DNA of 64,000 bases from Cyanobacteria bacterium REEB417 (GTDB taxonomy: Bacteria > Cyanobacteriota > Cyanobacteriia > PCC-6307 > Cyanobiaceae): positions 1 through 64,000 of the forward strand of contig JAGWVJ010000001.1 of assembly GCA_018970945.1 (NCBI GenBank). Reading direction: 5' to 3'. This document shows, one piece after another, positions 17,711 to 27,836 of the stretch. Position 1 is the first letter of the stretch. Each line of letters begins with the position of its first letter. Under the pieces are notes generated by a model. The model was not told the origin of the DNA. It did not search any database and saw only the letters and a list, made by a program, of their open reading frames with translations. The translations under genes were made by a program, and so were the position numbers.

Positions 17711-19138
17711 ATGGTGAGCGTTCCTCTCGAATCGACCGGCTCCGACGGCCAGCCCCTGCGCAGCGTTGGCCAAGGAGACGACCCGCGGCGGCGTGACGGA
17801 CGCGACGACCGTTTCGAGGCCATGCCCGATGGGGTGCCGCCCCAGAACCTGGAGGCTGAAGAAGCCGTGCTGGGTGGCATCCTGCTGGACCCCGACGCCA
17901 TCGGCCGGGTGGCCGATGTGCTGCAGCCTGAGGCCTTCTACCTGCGCGGCCACCGCGAGATCTATCGCACCGCCCTGATGCTGCACAGCCAGGGCAAACC
18001 CACCGACCTCACGGCCATGACGGCCTGGCTGGCCGACACCGGCGCCCTTGAGAAGGTGGGGGGGCAGGGTCGGCTGGTGGAGCTGGTGGAGCGCACCATC
18101 TCCACCGCCTCGATCGAGCAGGTGGCCCGCCTGGTGATGGACAAGTTCCTCAGACGGCAGCTGATCCGCTCGGGCAATGAGGTGATCGCCCTGGGCTTTG
18201 ACCAGAGCAAGCCGATGGAGCAGGTGCTGGACGAGGCCGAACAGAAAATCTTCGCCATCAGTCAGGAGAAACCCAGCAAGGGCCTCACGCCCACCGCCGA
18301 GATCCTGACCAGCACCTTCAACGAGATCGAGAGCCGCTCACTGGGCACCTCGGTGGCGGGCATCCCGGTCAACTTCTACGACCTCGACGCCATCACCCAG
18401 GGCCTGCAGCGCAGCGACCTGATCATCGTGGCCGGCCGCCCGGCCATGGGCAAGACCTCGATCGTGCTCAACATCGCCAAGAACGTGGCCCACCTGCACC
18501 AGCTGCCGGTGTGCGTGTTTTCGCTGGAGATGAGCAAGGAGCAGCTCACCTACCGCCTGCTGTCGATGGAGGTGGGCATCGAAAGCGGTCGCCTGCGCAC
18601 CGGCCGCCTGCAGCAGGAGGAATGGCCCCTGCTGGGCCAGGGCATCAACAGCCTGGGCCAGCTGCCCCTGTTCATTGACGACAAACCCAACAGTGGCGTG
18701 CTCGAGATGCGCTCGCTGTGCCGGCGGCTAATGGCCGAAAGCGGCAAGGAGCTGGGCCTGATCGTGATCGATTACTTGCAGCTGATGGAGGGCAGCACCC
18801 CCGACAACCGGGTGCAGGAACTGAGCCGCATCACCCGCGGCCTCAAGGGCATGGCCCGCGAGCTCAACGTCCCGGTCATGGCCCTCAGCCAGCTCAGCCG
18901 GGGCGTCGAATCGCGCACCAACAAGCGACCGATGCTGAGCGACCTGCGCGAATCGGGCTCGATCGAGCAGGACGCCGACCTGGTGCTGATGATCTATCGC
19001 GACGAGTACTACAACCCCGAAACCCCCGACCGCGGCATCACCGAAGTGATCGTCACCAAGCACCGCAACGGCCCGGTGGGCACCGTGAAACTGCTGTTCG
19101 AGCCCCAGTTCACCCGCTTCCGCAACCTCGCTGCCTAA
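17711..19138 (+). CDS. dnaB: Replicative DNA helicase DnaB
   Basis: 475 residues from ATG 17711; an open extension to 17639 is cysteine- and arginine-rich and unlike DnaB. The hexameric helicase unwinds DNA at the replication fork. N-terminal domain (PQNLEAEEAVLGGILLDPDA) is followed by the RecA-like domain with Walker A GRPAMGKTS (~240) and the Walker-B-like LIVIDYLQLM; SQLSRGVESR is conserved. No intein interrupts it, unlike some cyanobacterial dnaB genes. Follows rplI. Confidence 0.97.
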   Translation: MVSVPLESTGSDGQPLRSVGQGDDPRRRDGRDDRFEAMPDGVPPQNLEAEEAVLGGILLDPDAIGRVADVLQPEAFYLRGHREIYRTALMLHSQGKPTDLTAMTAWLADTGALEKVGGQGRLVELVERTISTASIEQVARLVMDKFLRRQLIRSGNEVIALGFDQSKPMEQVLDEAEQKIFAISQEKPSKGLTPTAEILTSTFNEIESRSLGTSVAGIPVNFYDLDAITQGLQRSDLIIVAGRPAMGKTSIVLNIAKNVAHLHQLPVCVFSLEMSKEQLTYRLLSMEVGIESGRLRTGRLQQEEWPLLGQGINSLGQLPLFIDDKPNSGVLEMRSLCRRLMAESGKELGLIVIDYLQLMEGSTPDNRVQELSRITRGLKGMARELNVPVMALSQLSRGVESRTNKRPMLSDLRESGSIEQDADLVLMIYRDEYYNPETPDRGITEVIVTKHRNGPVGTVKLLFEPQFTRFRNLAA

Positions 19139-19167
19139 CAGCCTGGCGGCCTGAACCTGAGCGCGGC

Positions 19168-20058
19168 TCAGCCCAGCCGCGCGATCGCATAGGCCACAAC
19201 CGAGGCCACGTAGGCCTTCAGATCGTTGAGCAGCAGGGGTGCATCATCGATCTGCCGAGAGGGGGGGTCCGACACAAAGTCGGGGGCACCCCGGTCTGGC
19301 GCCAGGTTGAAGTCGGCAAAGTGGTGGAAGGTGGAGTGGTGCAGCACAGCACCCCGACCCGGCGCCTCGTCGAGGATCGCCGTGATCTGCTCGCGGCCGC
19401 TGGTGATCGAGTAGCTCGAGAGCAACACCTGCTGGCTGGCCGTGGTGGGCCTGATCACCCCCTCGTGGGGATGGGCGGGCAGCAGCAAATGGCCCGGAAT
19501 CAGGGTTTCAAACGCCAGCAACGGATGGGCGCAACGCTGGCGGCAAAGCTGAACGCCCCCGTTCTGACCGGTGACCACACAGGGCGCCTCGATCGAGGGG
19601 CAGTCGGGGTTGGCGTACTCGTTGTCGCAGGGCAGGCCCGGCCAGGTGCGCTTGAACGTCTGGGTCAAGGTGACCGGCGCCAGGCAGCCGCCCAACTGCA
19701 GCAGCGATGAGCCCAGATCGGCGTGATCGCGGGCGATCAGCAGCTGGGTGCCCGTGGCGACCGCCGCCTCCAGCGCCGCAAAGAACGCCGGTTCCGGACC
19801 GTTGTCGAGGTCGGGCGCCATCAGCCAGACCTGGCCGTAGTGCCCTTGGCGCAGCTGGCTGTGCAGCAGCTCGCGCGCCTCTGCAGCAGCGGGATAATCC
19901 TGTGCCGTGAGCGCAAAGGCAGGATGACGGGCCGCACCGGCCTGGCGAATCTGGTCGGCCAGCAGGCTGAACCGGGCGACGCACCAATCGTTGGGATCGC
20001 CAGCGATCGTGGTCTGCAGCAGGGCCCGCTGAGCCCTCGCCGGAATGGCCTCGTTCAT
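19168..20058 (-). CDS. Conserved hypothetical protein (unrecognised fold)
   Basis: 296 residues from ATG 20058; no signal peptide or membrane helix. Features include YPAAAEARELLHSQLRQG, YGQVWLMAPDLDNGPEP, a cysteine-containing central stretch (GLPCDNEYANPDCPSIEAPC; QLCRQRCAHPLL), and a His cluster HHSTFHHFADF near the C-terminus. The alternating strands and helices vaguely recall class-I glutamine-amidotransferase-like or ThuA-like folds, but I cannot confirm that. It converges with dnaB (a CTGAGC-GCG-GCTCAG hairpin lies at 19157-19171) and diverges from mnmG. Probably real; function unknown. Confidence 0.6.
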   Translation of the reverse strand: MNEAIPARAQRALLQTTIAGDPNDWCVARFSLLADQIRQAGAARHPAFALTAQDYPAAAEARELLHSQLRQGHYGQVWLMAPDLDNGPEPAFFAALEAAVATGTQLLIARDHADLGSSLLQLGGCLAPVTLTQTFKRTWPGLPCDNEYANPDCPSIEAPCVVTGQNGGVQLCRQRCAHPLLAFETLIPGHLLLPAHPHEGVIRPTTASQQVLLSSYSITSGREQITAILDEAPGRGAVLHHSTFHHFADFNLAPDRGAPDFVSDPPSRQIDDAPLLLNDLKAYVASVVAYAIARLG

Positions 20059-20112
20059 GGGCACGCTGTTCTGAAGGGGGAGGGCACCAGTTTGACGGCC
20101 ATAGACAATTGA

Positions 20113-22080
20113 ATGATGCACAGCACCGCCGTCACCGAGCAGTTCGACGTGATCGTCGTGGGCGGCGGCCATGCGGGCTGTGAGGCGGCGCTCACCTGCG
20201 CCAGGCTGGGGCTGCAGACGGCCCTGTTCACGCTCAACCTTGATCGCATCGCCTGGCAGCCCTGCAACCCGGCCGTGGGCGGGCCGGCCAAGAGCCAGCT
20301 GGTGCATGAGGTCGACGCCCTGGGCGGGGTGATCGGCCGCCTTGCCGATGCCACCGCCCTGCAGAAACGCGTCCTCAACGCCAGCCGCGGCCCGGCGGTG
20401 TGGGCCCTGCGCGCCCAGACCGACAAACGCCATTACGCCCGCCAGATGCTGCAGCTGCTGCAGCACACCCCCAACCTGGCGTTGCGCGAGGCCATGGTCA
20501 CCGGCCTGCTGATCGAAGGCGACCCGGCAGGGGGTGGGGCCGGCTGGAGCCCCGCCCAGGGCCCTGCCGCCAGGGCGTGCGGTGTGCGCACCTACTTCGG
20601 CAGCAGCTATGGCGCCAGGGCCGTGATCCTCACCACCGGCACCTTTCTGGGGGGGCGCATCTGGGTGGGCAGCCAGAGCATGGCCGCCGGCCGGGCCGGC
20701 GAGCAGGCCGCCGAGGGGCTGACCGAAGCCCTGGCGGCGCTGGGGTTCCAGCTGGATCGGCTCAAAACCGGCACCCCCGCCCGGGTCGACCGGCGCAGCG
20801 TGGCCCTCGATCAGCTCGAGGAACAGGCCAGCGATGCCCACGACCGCTTTTTTTCGTTTGATCCTGCGGCCTGGGTGAGCGGTGAGCCGATGAGTTGCCA
20901 CATCACGCGCACCACGGCTGAGACCCATGCGCTGATCAAGGACAACCTGCACCTCACCCCCATCTACGGCGGTCACATCGACAGCAAGGGCCCCCGCTAC
21001 TGCCCCTCGATCGAAGACAAGATCGTGCGCTTCGCCGACAAGGACAGCCACCAGATCTTTCTCGAGCCCGAGGGGCGCGACACCCCTGAGCTGTACGTGC
21101 AGGGCTTCTCCACCGGGCTGCCGGAGCAGCTGCAGCTGCAGCTGCTGCGCACCCTGCCGGGGCTGGAGCAGTGCGTGATGCTGCGGCCCGCCTATGCGGT
21201 CGACTACGACTATCTACCGGCCACCCAGCTCAAGGCGACGCTGGAGACCAAGCGGGTGGCGGGGCTCTACAGCGCCGGCCAACTCAACGGAACCACCGGC
21301 TACGAAGAAGCCGCCGCCCAGGGGCTGGTGGCCGGGCTCAATGCGGCGCGCCGGATCCGCGGCCAGGAGCCCGTGCACTTTGAACGGTCGGGCAGCTACA
21401 TCGGCACCATGGTGGACGACCTGATCAGCAAGGATCTGCGCGAGCCCTATCGGGTGCTCACCAGTCGCAGCGAATACCGACTGGTGCTGCGCGGTGACAA
21501 CGCCGACCGGCGCCTCACGCCCCTGGGCCGGGAGCTGGGGCTGATCGACGCGCGGCGCTGGCAGATCTACACGCACAAACAGGCGGCGATCGCCGCCGAA
21601 CAGCGCCGGCTCGAAACCGTGCGGCTCAAGGTGAGCGACCCTGCCGCTGCCGCGGTGGAGGCCGAAACCGGCGCGCCGATCAAGGGTTCGGTCCTGCTGG
21701 CCGACCTGCTGCGCCGACCCGGATTCCACAGCACTGATCTGGTGCGCCATGGCCTCGCCGCGGCCGACCTGCCGCGTGATGTGCGCGAAGGAGCCGAGAT
21801 CGACATCAAGTACAGCGGCTACCTGGAACGCCAGCAGCAGCAGATCTACCAGCTGCAGCGCCAGGAGCAGCGCCCCTTGCCCGACGGCATCGACTACGGC
21901 GCCATCGGCACCCTGTCACGGGAGGCCCGCGAGAAGCTGAGTGCCGTGCAGCCCGCCACCCTGGGGCAGGCCAGCCGCCTGCCCGGGGTGAGCCCTGCCG
22001 ACGCCAACGCCCTGCTGCTGTGGCTGGAGTTGCGCCACCGCTCCCTCAGAGCTGACGCAACGACTCGCTCTTGTCCTTGA
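20113..22080 (+). CDS. mnmG: tRNA uridine-5-carboxymethylaminomethyl modification enzyme MnmG (GidA)
   Basis: 655 residues, normal length. FAD enzyme that with MnmE modifies the wobble uridine of certain tRNAs. FAD-binding [10 protein letters not shown] is at the N-terminus; [32 protein letters not shown] and [19 protein letters not shown] are hallmark segments, and the C-terminal MnmE-binding helices are present. ATG 20113 (or 20116). Its 3' end overlaps the convergent HlyD gene by 35 bases, so the last ~11 residues are shared sequence read in opposite directions. Confidence 0.96.
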   Translation: MMHSTAVTEQFDVIVVGGGHAGCEAALTCARLGLQTALFTLNLDRIAWQPCNPAVGGPAKSQLVHEVDALGGVIGRLADATALQKRVLNASRGPAVWALRAQTDKRHYARQMLQLLQHTPNLALREAMVTGLLIEGDPAGGGAGWSPAQGPAARACGVRTYFGSSYGARAVILTTGTFLGGRIWVGSQSMAAGRAGEQAAEGLTEALAALGFQLDRLKTGTPARVDRRSVALDQLEEQASDAHDRFFSFDPAAWVSGEPMSCHITRTTAETHALIKDNLHLTPIYGGHIDSKGPRYCPSIEDKIVRFADKDSHQIFLEPEGRDTPELYVQGFSTGLPEQLQLQLLRTLPGLEQCVMLRPAYAVDYDYLPATQLKATLETKRVAGLYSAGQLNGTTGYEEAAAQGLVAGLNAARRIRGQEPVHFERSGSYIGTMVDDLISKDLREPYRVLTSRSEYRLVLRGDNADRRLTPLGRELGLIDARRWQIYTHKQAAIAAEQRRLETVRLKVSDPAAAAVEAETGAPIKGSVLLADLLRRPGFHSTDLVRHGLAAADLPRDVREGAEIDIKYSGYLERQQQQIYQLQRQEQRPLPDGIDYGAIGTLSREAREKLSAVQPATLGQASRLPGVSPADANALLLWLELRHRSLRADATTRSCP

Positions 22081-23212
22081 ACTCGCCCAGCAGCAACTGC
22101 AGGTAGCTGACCTTGCGCAATTTGATGTTGGCGGTCAACGACATGCCCACCTGCAGGGGCAGACGCTGGCCCGACCGCAGCAGCAGCTGCTGGCTGTTGA
22201 GCTGGATCTCGGCCGGGTAGCGGTAGGTCTGCTTGAGCTGGTCGGGCGCCAGGGCATCGGAGCCGATGCGCTTGACCGTGCCATGCAGCACCCCGAAATC
22301 GACCGCCGGGAAGGAGTCGATGCTGACGTCGGCGGGTCGTCCGACCTTGACGAAGCCGATCTTGCTGCTGTCGATCTCGACATTGGCCTTGAGGTTGTTG
22401 AAGGGCACGATCTTCATCACCGGCTCGCTGCCCTGGGCCACAAACCCCGGGCCCTTGGGCTTGAGGTCAAAGACCAGGCCGTCGACGGGAGAGCGAATGT
22501 CCTGGTAACGCAGGTTGACGCGCAGCTCGGTGCGACGGCTCTCCAGATCGGCCAGCTCGCCTCGCAGTTGCTGCACCGACTGCTCGAGGATGGCGAGCTG
22601 CCGTTGCCGGTCGACAACCGTGCGCGCCAGTGAACCCTGAACCTCACGCACTTTGTTGCGCTGTTGCAGGTACTGCAGCTCCGGAGTAGCGCCGACCTGG
22701 CGCAGGCTGCCCAGCCGATCGAGAATTTCGCGCTCGAGCTGCAGGTTCTGCCGCAACACCAACTGCTCGGTGTCGTTGAGGGTGAGGTAGCGCTGCAGCT
22801 CGACCTCCTTGAGGCGGAGCTGCTGCTGCTTGGCGGCGATGGTTTTCTGGATCCCCTGCTCACGCTCGAGGCTGGCTTCGTTATCGAGCCGCAGCAGCAC
22901 CTGACCCTTGGTCACCCGCTGGCCCTCCTTGACCAACAGGCTGTCGAGCACACCGCCGACCGGCACCTGAATGGTCTTGACATCACCGATGGGCTCCAGC
23001 TTGCCGGGGGCCACCACAACCTCTTCGGTCTGGGCGAAAGCGAGCCAGGCGAATCCGAAGGCGGTGGTGCCCACCAGGAACCAGGTGATGGTGCGGGCCA
23101 GCCGGGGCGACTGCTGCAGCACCACCTCCTCGTGACTCGAACTCACCCGGCGCTCGAGTTGGTTCTGGGCCGCCCTGACCAGGGCCTGCCCGCGGCGCAC
23201 AAGACCGCTCAT
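22046..23212 (-). CDS. HlyD-family membrane fusion protein (type I secretion)
   Basis: 388 residues. One N-terminal transmembrane helix (~40-60, [19 protein letters not shown]), a split biotinyl/lipoyl half-motif domain ([20 protein letters not shown]), a long coiled coil (~110-240) and the matching distal half ([13 protein letters not shown]). This is the periplasmic adaptor between an inner-membrane ABC exporter and a TolC-like channel. Its ATG overlaps the stop of the ABC exporter gene (TGATG), and it is the last gene of the operon. No TolC-like gene is in the window. Confidence 0.92.
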   Translation of the reverse strand: MSGLVRRGQALVRAAQNQLERRVSSSHEEVVLQQSPRLARTITWFLVGTTAFGFAWLAFAQTEEVVVAPGKLEPIGDVKTIQVPVGGVLDSLLVKEGQRVTKGQVLLRLDNEASLEREQGIQKTIAAKQQQLRLKEVELQRYLTLNDTEQLVLRQNLQLEREILDRLGSLRQVGATPELQYLQQRNKVREVQGSLARTVVDRQRQLAILEQSVQQLRGELADLESRRTELRVNLRYQDIRSPVDGLVFDLKPKGPGFVAQGSEPVMKIVPFNNLKANVEIDSSKIGFVKVGRPADVSIDSFPAVDFGVLHGTVKRIGSDALAPDQLKQTYRYPAEIQLNSQQLLLRSGQRLPLQVGMSLTANIKLRKVSYLQLLLGEFKDKSESLRQL

Positions 23213-26106
23213 CAGTTCACCTCCTGCTGGCGATAGAGGGCGTAGTAGCGACCACGCTTGGCCATCAATTCATCGTGGGTTCCGGTTTCCACCACCGCTC
23301 CCTCATCCATCATGACGATCAGATCAGCCCGACGAATGGTCGACAACCGGTGGGTGATGAAAAACACCGTGCTGTGCTGCAGGTTGTCGAGCAAGTTGTC
23401 ACAGACACGGCGCTCGGTGTCATAGTCGAGGGCACTGGTGGCCTCATCGAGCACCAGCAGGCGGGGGTTCGACAGCAGCGTGCGGGCCAGGGCCAGTCGC
23501 TGACGCTGTCCACCCGAAAGGTTGGCCCCCCGTTCACCAACATCGTTGGTGTAACCACCGGGTAACGCCATGATGAAATCATGGGCACAGGCCAGCTGGG
23601 CGGCATGCACGATCGCCTCGCTGGTGGCATCGGGGTCAGTCAGGGCGATGTTTTCGGCCACGCTGCCGGTGAACAGCAAGGGCTCCTGAGGCACGATGCC
23701 GATCTGGCGACGCAGGGAATAGAGCTCGACTTTGTCGATGTCGTACTGATCGATCAGAATCCTGCCGCTGCCTGGCGAATAAAGGCGCGAAATCATCTTC
23801 ATGAACGTGCTCTTGCCGCTGCCGCTCTGACCGACCACACCAACAAAGGTTCCGGCAGGAATCTTGATGTTGATGTGCTTAAGCACCTGGGGGGAACTCG
23901 CCGTGAACGCGAAGCAGACATCCTCAAAGGAGACCTCACCATTGATGGGAGGCAAGGGAATCTTCTGCCGATCCTTCTGGTCCGACTCTTCAGGGGTATC
24001 GACCACATCGGCCAGGCGCTCGAACGACACCTTGAGCTCCTGGATCGTCTGCCACAGCGATGAGAGGCGCAGCAGCGGCTGGGTCACATAACCGGAGATG
24101 ATGCGGAAGGCGATCAACTGGCCCAGGCTGAGATCGCCCTGCAGCACCTGGGCAGCACCCACCCACAGCACCAGCAGCTGGGAGAGTTTCTGCAGCACCT
24201 GGGATGTCTCGGTAAGCGCCGTGCCGGTGATGGTCTTCTCGAAACTGCGCGAGATGTAGCGGGAGTAGAGGTCCTGCCACTTCCAGCGGCTGATCATCTC
24301 GACGTTCTGGGCCTTGACCGTCTGAATGCCGGTGAGAACCTCCACCAGGTGGCTCTGGGTGCGGGCGTTCTGGTTGGCGGTTTCGCGGTATTGACGCCGG
24401 AACAGGGGTGCACCGAGCACGGTGAGACCGATCTGGATCGGCAGCACGCTCAGCGCGATCAGGGTGAGCACCCAGCTGTACAGCACCATGACGACGATGT
24501 AGATCACCGAAAACGCCGTGTCGAGCAGGGTGGTGAGGGCCTGGCCGGTGAGGAAATTGCGGATCTTCTCCAGCTCGGCAATGCGGGTGCCCAGCTCTCC
24601 CACCGGCCGGCGGTCGAAGTAATTCAGCGGCAACCGCAGCAGATGGTCGATGACCTCCGAGCCGAGGCGCAGATCGATGCGGTTGGTGGTCTCGGTGAAC
24701 AGGAACGTGCGCAGGGCACCGATCACACCCTCGAGCAGGGTGACCACCACCAGAGCCAGGCCCAGCACCTGCAGAGTGTCGAGGCTGCGCTGGCTGATCA
24801 CCTTGTCGATGATCACCTGGATCAACAGCGGATTGGCCAGGCTGAACAGCTGAACGACAAACGACGCGATCAGCACCTGGGTGAGGATGCCGCGGTATCG
24901 CTGCAGTGCCGGCCAGAACCAGGCGAAGTTAAAGCTCTTTTCGGGTGAGGTGGAGCTGCGCTCCATCAGCAGCAGGGAGATGCCTTCGGGGAAGGCCTCC
25001 TGCAGCCCGTCAGGCGTGATCTCAACCCAGCCGTCGCGGGGCGAGGCCAGCAGCAGGCCCCGGGCGTTGGACGAGCGCAGAACGGCAAAGCCGCCCTTCC
25101 ACATCACCAGACCTGGGGACTGCAGGCGTGTGCCCTGAACCGCAGGCACCCGCATGCCGCTGACGTGCAGGCCCATGCTGGCGGCGATGTTGCCGCACAA
25201 TTGCAGATCTGGGGTCTGACCGCGACGAAAGGCATCGCGCAGGATCTTCTCAATACCGTCACGGCGAAACGGAAGCCGCAACTCTGCCGCCAGCATCTGA
25301 AAACAGGCGAGCAGTTCATCGAGCGGACCCGTGGCCCGCTTGAGTTCAAACACCGGCCGATCGCGCTGCCCCAGATCCAGGCCCGAGGCCAGAGGCGCAT
25401 CGGCCTGGGCCCCGCCCTCGGCGCTGAGCACCAGAGCATGGGCCTCCTCGGCAGGGGGCTCGAGCAGGTGGTCGGGCAGGGCGATCAGGCGCGGCGGCAG
25501 CGGTGGCAGCGCCTCCGGCACCCCGGCTGCCGGATCCAGCCGGGCGGCCAGCTCAAAGGCGGGCAGGTTGCGGCTGCCGGCATAGAGGGCTTCTGACACC
25601 GGCAGGGAGGCCAGGGCCTCGGCCTGGGGCGGCACCAGATGGGCCAGGGAGCGCACCTGCTGCAGCAGGTCCAGCAGGGAGAGCGAATCGCGGGGCTGCT
25701 GGGCGAGCAGATGCTGCAGCAGATCCAGCAGTTCGGCGGTGAACAGCTGGCTGCAGCACCAGGCCCTGAAGCTGGGTTCGCGGATCAACAGATCCAGCAC
25801 CAGGGCGTCGGGCAGCACCCAGGCCTCCAGGCCCATGCCGGCGCTGACCTCCTCGCAGGGTGAAGCCCGCAGCAGCGAGGCCAGGCCGATGAAGGCGCCG
25901 GGCTCCAACTTCTCGGCCGTGACCAACCGACCCTGGTCCCGCACCAGCAGACGGGCGGCTCCAGCACGGATCAACAGGATGCGCGAGGGGATCAGCTCGG
26001 CGGAACTGAGCGAAACCCCAAGGTCAAAGCGCGCCGTAGAGCACTGTTGCTCGAGCAGCGCGCGGCCCCCGGTGCTGAGGCCAGCAAAAGCGGGATGCTC
26101 AATCAT
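23212..26106 (-). CDS. Type I secretion ABC exporter with N-terminal cNMP-binding-like and degenerate C39-like domains
   Basis: 964 residues, longer than a plain HlyB/LapB-type exporter. N-terminal ~1-130 looks like a cyclic-nucleotide-binding-like barrel (RLVTAEKLEPGAFIGLASLL). Residues ~260-380 resemble the C39 peptidase-like domain, but the catalytic His position reads GGFAVL instead of GHxVV, so it is probably a non-cleaving docking domain. Six-helix membrane domain ~395-680; ATPase with Walker A GQSGSGKST (~757), signature LSGGQRQRLA and Walker B LLVLDEATSALD. Overlaps PPIase upstream and HlyD downstream. Substrate unknown. Confidence 0.92.
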   Translation of the reverse strand: MIEHPAFAGLSTGGRALLEQQCSTARFDLGVSLSSAELIPSRILLIRAGAARLLVRDQGRLVTAEKLEPGAFIGLASLLRASPCEEVSAGMGLEAWVLPDALVLDLLIREPSFRAWCCSQLFTAELLDLLQHLLAQQPRDSLSLLDLLQQVRSLAHLVPPQAEALASLPVSEALYAGSRNLPAFELAARLDPAAGVPEALPPLPPRLIALPDHLLEPPAEEAHALVLSAEGGAQADAPLASGLDLGQRDRPVFELKRATGPLDELLACFQMLAAELRLPFRRDGIEKILRDAFRRGQTPDLQLCGNIAASMGLHVSGMRVPAVQGTRLQSPGLVMWKGGFAVLRSSNARGLLLASPRDGWVEITPDGLQEAFPEGISLLLMERSSTSPEKSFNFAWFWPALQRYRGILTQVLIASFVVQLFSLANPLLIQVIIDKVISQRSLDTLQVLGLALVVVTLLEGVIGALRTFLFTETTNRIDLRLGSEVIDHLLRLPLNYFDRRPVGELGTRIAELEKIRNFLTGQALTTLLDTAFSVIYIVVMVLYSWVLTLIALSVLPIQIGLTVLGAPLFRRQYRETANQNARTQSHLVEVLTGIQTVKAQNVEMISRWKWQDLYSRYISRSFEKTITGTALTETSQVLQKLSQLLVLWVGAAQVLQGDLSLGQLIAFRIISGYVTQPLLRLSSLWQTIQELKVSFERLADVVDTPEESDQKDRQKIPLPPINGEVSFEDVCFAFTASSPQVLKHINIKIPAGTFVGVVGQSGSGKSTFMKMISRLYSPGSGRILIDQYDIDKVELYSLRRQIGIVPQEPLLFTGSVAENIALTDPDATSEAIVHAAQLACAHDFIMALPGGYTNDVGERGANLSGGQRQRLALARTLLSNPRLLVLDEATSALDYDTERRVCDNLLDNLQHSTVFFITHRLSTIRRADLIVMMDEGAVVETGTHDELMAKRGRYYALYRQQEVN

Positions 26107-26810
26107 GGAGACGACACCAGGCTGGGACGCAGCTCGGCGAGGGTGAGCTCCAGCTGCTCATCGACCCACTGCTCGAACAATTCACGGCTCATGGCGTCAG
26201 CGGTGGCCTGGTCAAAGGTTGCCGGGGTGTATTGCTCCAGCCGCACGATCAACCACCAATCGAGAACCTGAAAGGGTTCAAGCACCACGCCGGAGTCGGC
26301 CGTTCGCAGGCGATCTGCCAGGACCGGGTGGGCCTGACTTAAGGGGACCGGGCCGATGATGCCATGGGTCTGCTTCTCAGGACCCTCGGCATGGGCAGCC
26401 GCCAGGTCAGCAAAACCCGACTCTCCAGCAGCGATCTGGAGATACAGCTCCCGGGCGAGGCCGGCATCGCGCAGACGCAGCAGGCTGTAGACGACGACGT
26501 CGAGCTGGCTCTTGCGCTCCAGGAATCGGGCTTCGGCCTTGGCCGAAAACTGATCGCGGCAGAGTTTCATGACCCTGAGCGGCCGCAGAACCTGGGCATC
26601 AAGATCGGCCACGCGCACCAGACGCGCCGCCGCAAAGGCTTCAAGGTCGGCCTCGCTCTGGATCTGATGCTCGCGGGCGAACATGGCCCTGGCCTGCATC
26701 ACCTCATCCTCGGACAATTGCACGTTTTCAATCTGACCTGAGACAAGCCTTGTCTTCAGATAGGGCAGCAACAAACCAAGCTGCGCAAGTTCTGCAAATG
26801 TCGCATTCAT
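26103..26810 (-). CDS. Parvulin-like peptidyl-prolyl isomerase (foldase) of the secretion operon
   Basis: 235 residues without a signal peptide. N-terminal helical chaperone-like part (LAQLGLLLPYLKTRLVSGQI), then a parvulin/PpiC-like segment: GESGFADLAAAHAEGPEKQ, THGIIGPVPLSQAHPVLADR, and a C-terminal helix. Related proteins are encoded next to ABC exporters in cyanobacteria and are presumed to hold or fold the exported substrate. It is the first gene of the operon; its stop overlaps the ABC exporter's ATG by four bases. Catalytic competence is uncertain. Confidence 0.8.
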   Translation of the reverse strand: MNATFAELAQLGLLLPYLKTRLVSGQIENVQLSEDEVMQARAMFAREHQIQSEADLEAFAAARLVRVADLDAQVLRPLRVMKLCRDQFSAKAEARFLERKSQLDVVVYSLLRLRDAGLARELYLQIAAGESGFADLAAAHAEGPEKQTHGIIGPVPLSQAHPVLADRLRTADSGVVLEPFQVLDWWLIVRLEQYTPATFDQATADAMSRELFEQWVDEQLELTLAELRPSLVSSP

Positions 26811-27091
26811 TCAGATCACATTCGACACGACGAACTCGACACGTCATTTGACATGTCCATTGAGAGCCCTGCGACCACAGGGGGTTGCTGTGATCGTTCG
26901 TATAGCCAAAGGCCGGAAGCAGCTGTGCTCCACAACACATCGTCAGGCTCTTGCTCACCACACGCGACAGTCACGCTCACGATTGATCCAGGTGTTGGTG
27001 ATTCAGGTGTGGGCAGGGTTCAACCATTGCCGCCAGACTCTGGCACATGTTGCATGGGACCGATAGGTTCAGTGACAAATCCTGCAGCACG
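26811..27091. promoter_or_regulatory. Divergent promoter region with tandem GACAYGTC boxes
   Basis: 281 bases between the secretion operon (minus) and the membrane protein gene at 27092 (plus). Two near-identical 8-base palindromic boxes, GACACGTC (26838-26845) and GACATGTC (26850-26857), lie 12 bases apart, 28 bases upstream of the foldase start. A further imperfect inverted repeat GACCACAG/CTGTGATC is at about 26872-26894. These look like regulator sites; the regulator is unknown. Confidence 0.35.
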
Positions 27092-27796
27092 GTGACATCT
27101 CCCCGCGGCATTCCCACCTCAAGGGCCTACTGGGAACTGAAAGCCGAACAGATGCTGAACCGGGTGTTCAGCAGCGAAGCAGCAATCGTGGTCGAGGTGG
27201 TCGAGCCCGACGCACCCCCTGCAGCGGCTGCCCCGACGGGACACACCCGGCACCTGCCGATCTGGGTCACCGCCGCGGCCTGCGCCACGGCCCTGGCGAG
27301 CGCAGCGGCCGCCATGCTGTGGAGCGGGCAGCAGCAGGCCCTTCGCCAGGAGCGCAACCTGATGCTGCTCGAGCGGATCCGGTCGCTGGGACCGGCCACG
27401 GCCCAGGCCCAACCCCAGGCCGACCCGGATGAGCACCTGCCGCCACCGCCCCAGGAGCCCTGGATGGAAGAACTGGCGCAGCTGCCCGCTGCCGGCGCCC
27501 CCCAGGCCACGGTGCTGAAGGTGCCCTTCACCCCGGCGATCGGCGCGGGGGCGCCGGCGGCCCCACCGCCACTGCCCAGCGAACCCGGCACCAACCTGCC
27601 GCTGCTGGTGGGTGTGGTGCAGAGCCAGGGCCGCAGCGCTTCGGCCATCTTTCAGATCGGCGGCAGCTCCACCAGTGCGGCTGTGGGCGAAAGCATCGCC
27701 GGCAGCGGCTGGCGGCTGCGCTCGGCCGCCGGCGACACGGCCGTGATCGAACGGGCCGGCCAGCAACGTCGGCTCAGCATCAGCGGCGGTTTCTGA
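27092..27796 (+). CDS. Single-pass membrane protein with PilP/GspC-like C-terminal segment
   Basis: About 234 residues from GTG 27092 (an open frame reaches 27047). Cytoplasmic N-terminus (SRAYWELKAEQMLNRVF), one membrane helix around residues 58-78 (WVTAAACATALASAAAAML), a Gln/Pro-rich periplasmic linker, and a C-terminal domain with LLVGVVQSQGRSASAIFQ and VGESIAGSGWRLRSA. That layout recalls inner-membrane assembly proteins PilP or GspC, which carry a small beta 'HR' domain. No other pilus or secretion genes are adjacent. Assignment tentative. Confidence 0.6.
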   Translation: MTSPRGIPTSRAYWELKAEQMLNRVFSSEAAIVVEVVEPDAPPAAAAPTGHTRHLPIWVTAAACATALASAAAAMLWSGQQQALRQERNLMLLERIRSLGPATAQAQPQADPDEHLPPPPQEPWMEELAQLPAAGAPQATVLKVPFTPAIGAGAPAAPPPLPSEPGTNLPLLVGVVQSQGRSASAIFQIGGSSTSAAVGESIAGSGWRLRSAAGDTAVIERAGQQRRLSISGGF

Positions 27797-27836
27797 AGCG
27801 GGGTTTCTAGGGTGTGGATCCTTATGGCCCGGAACC

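Noticed and set aside
17711-19138. Intein in DnaB
   Set aside because: DnaB is collinear at 475 residues with no insertion near Walker A or later motifs.
20059-21051. N-terminal extension of the 19168 gene into mnmG
   Set aside because: The 331 extra codons are antisense to conserved MnmG sequence; the protein-like region starts at the ATG 20058.
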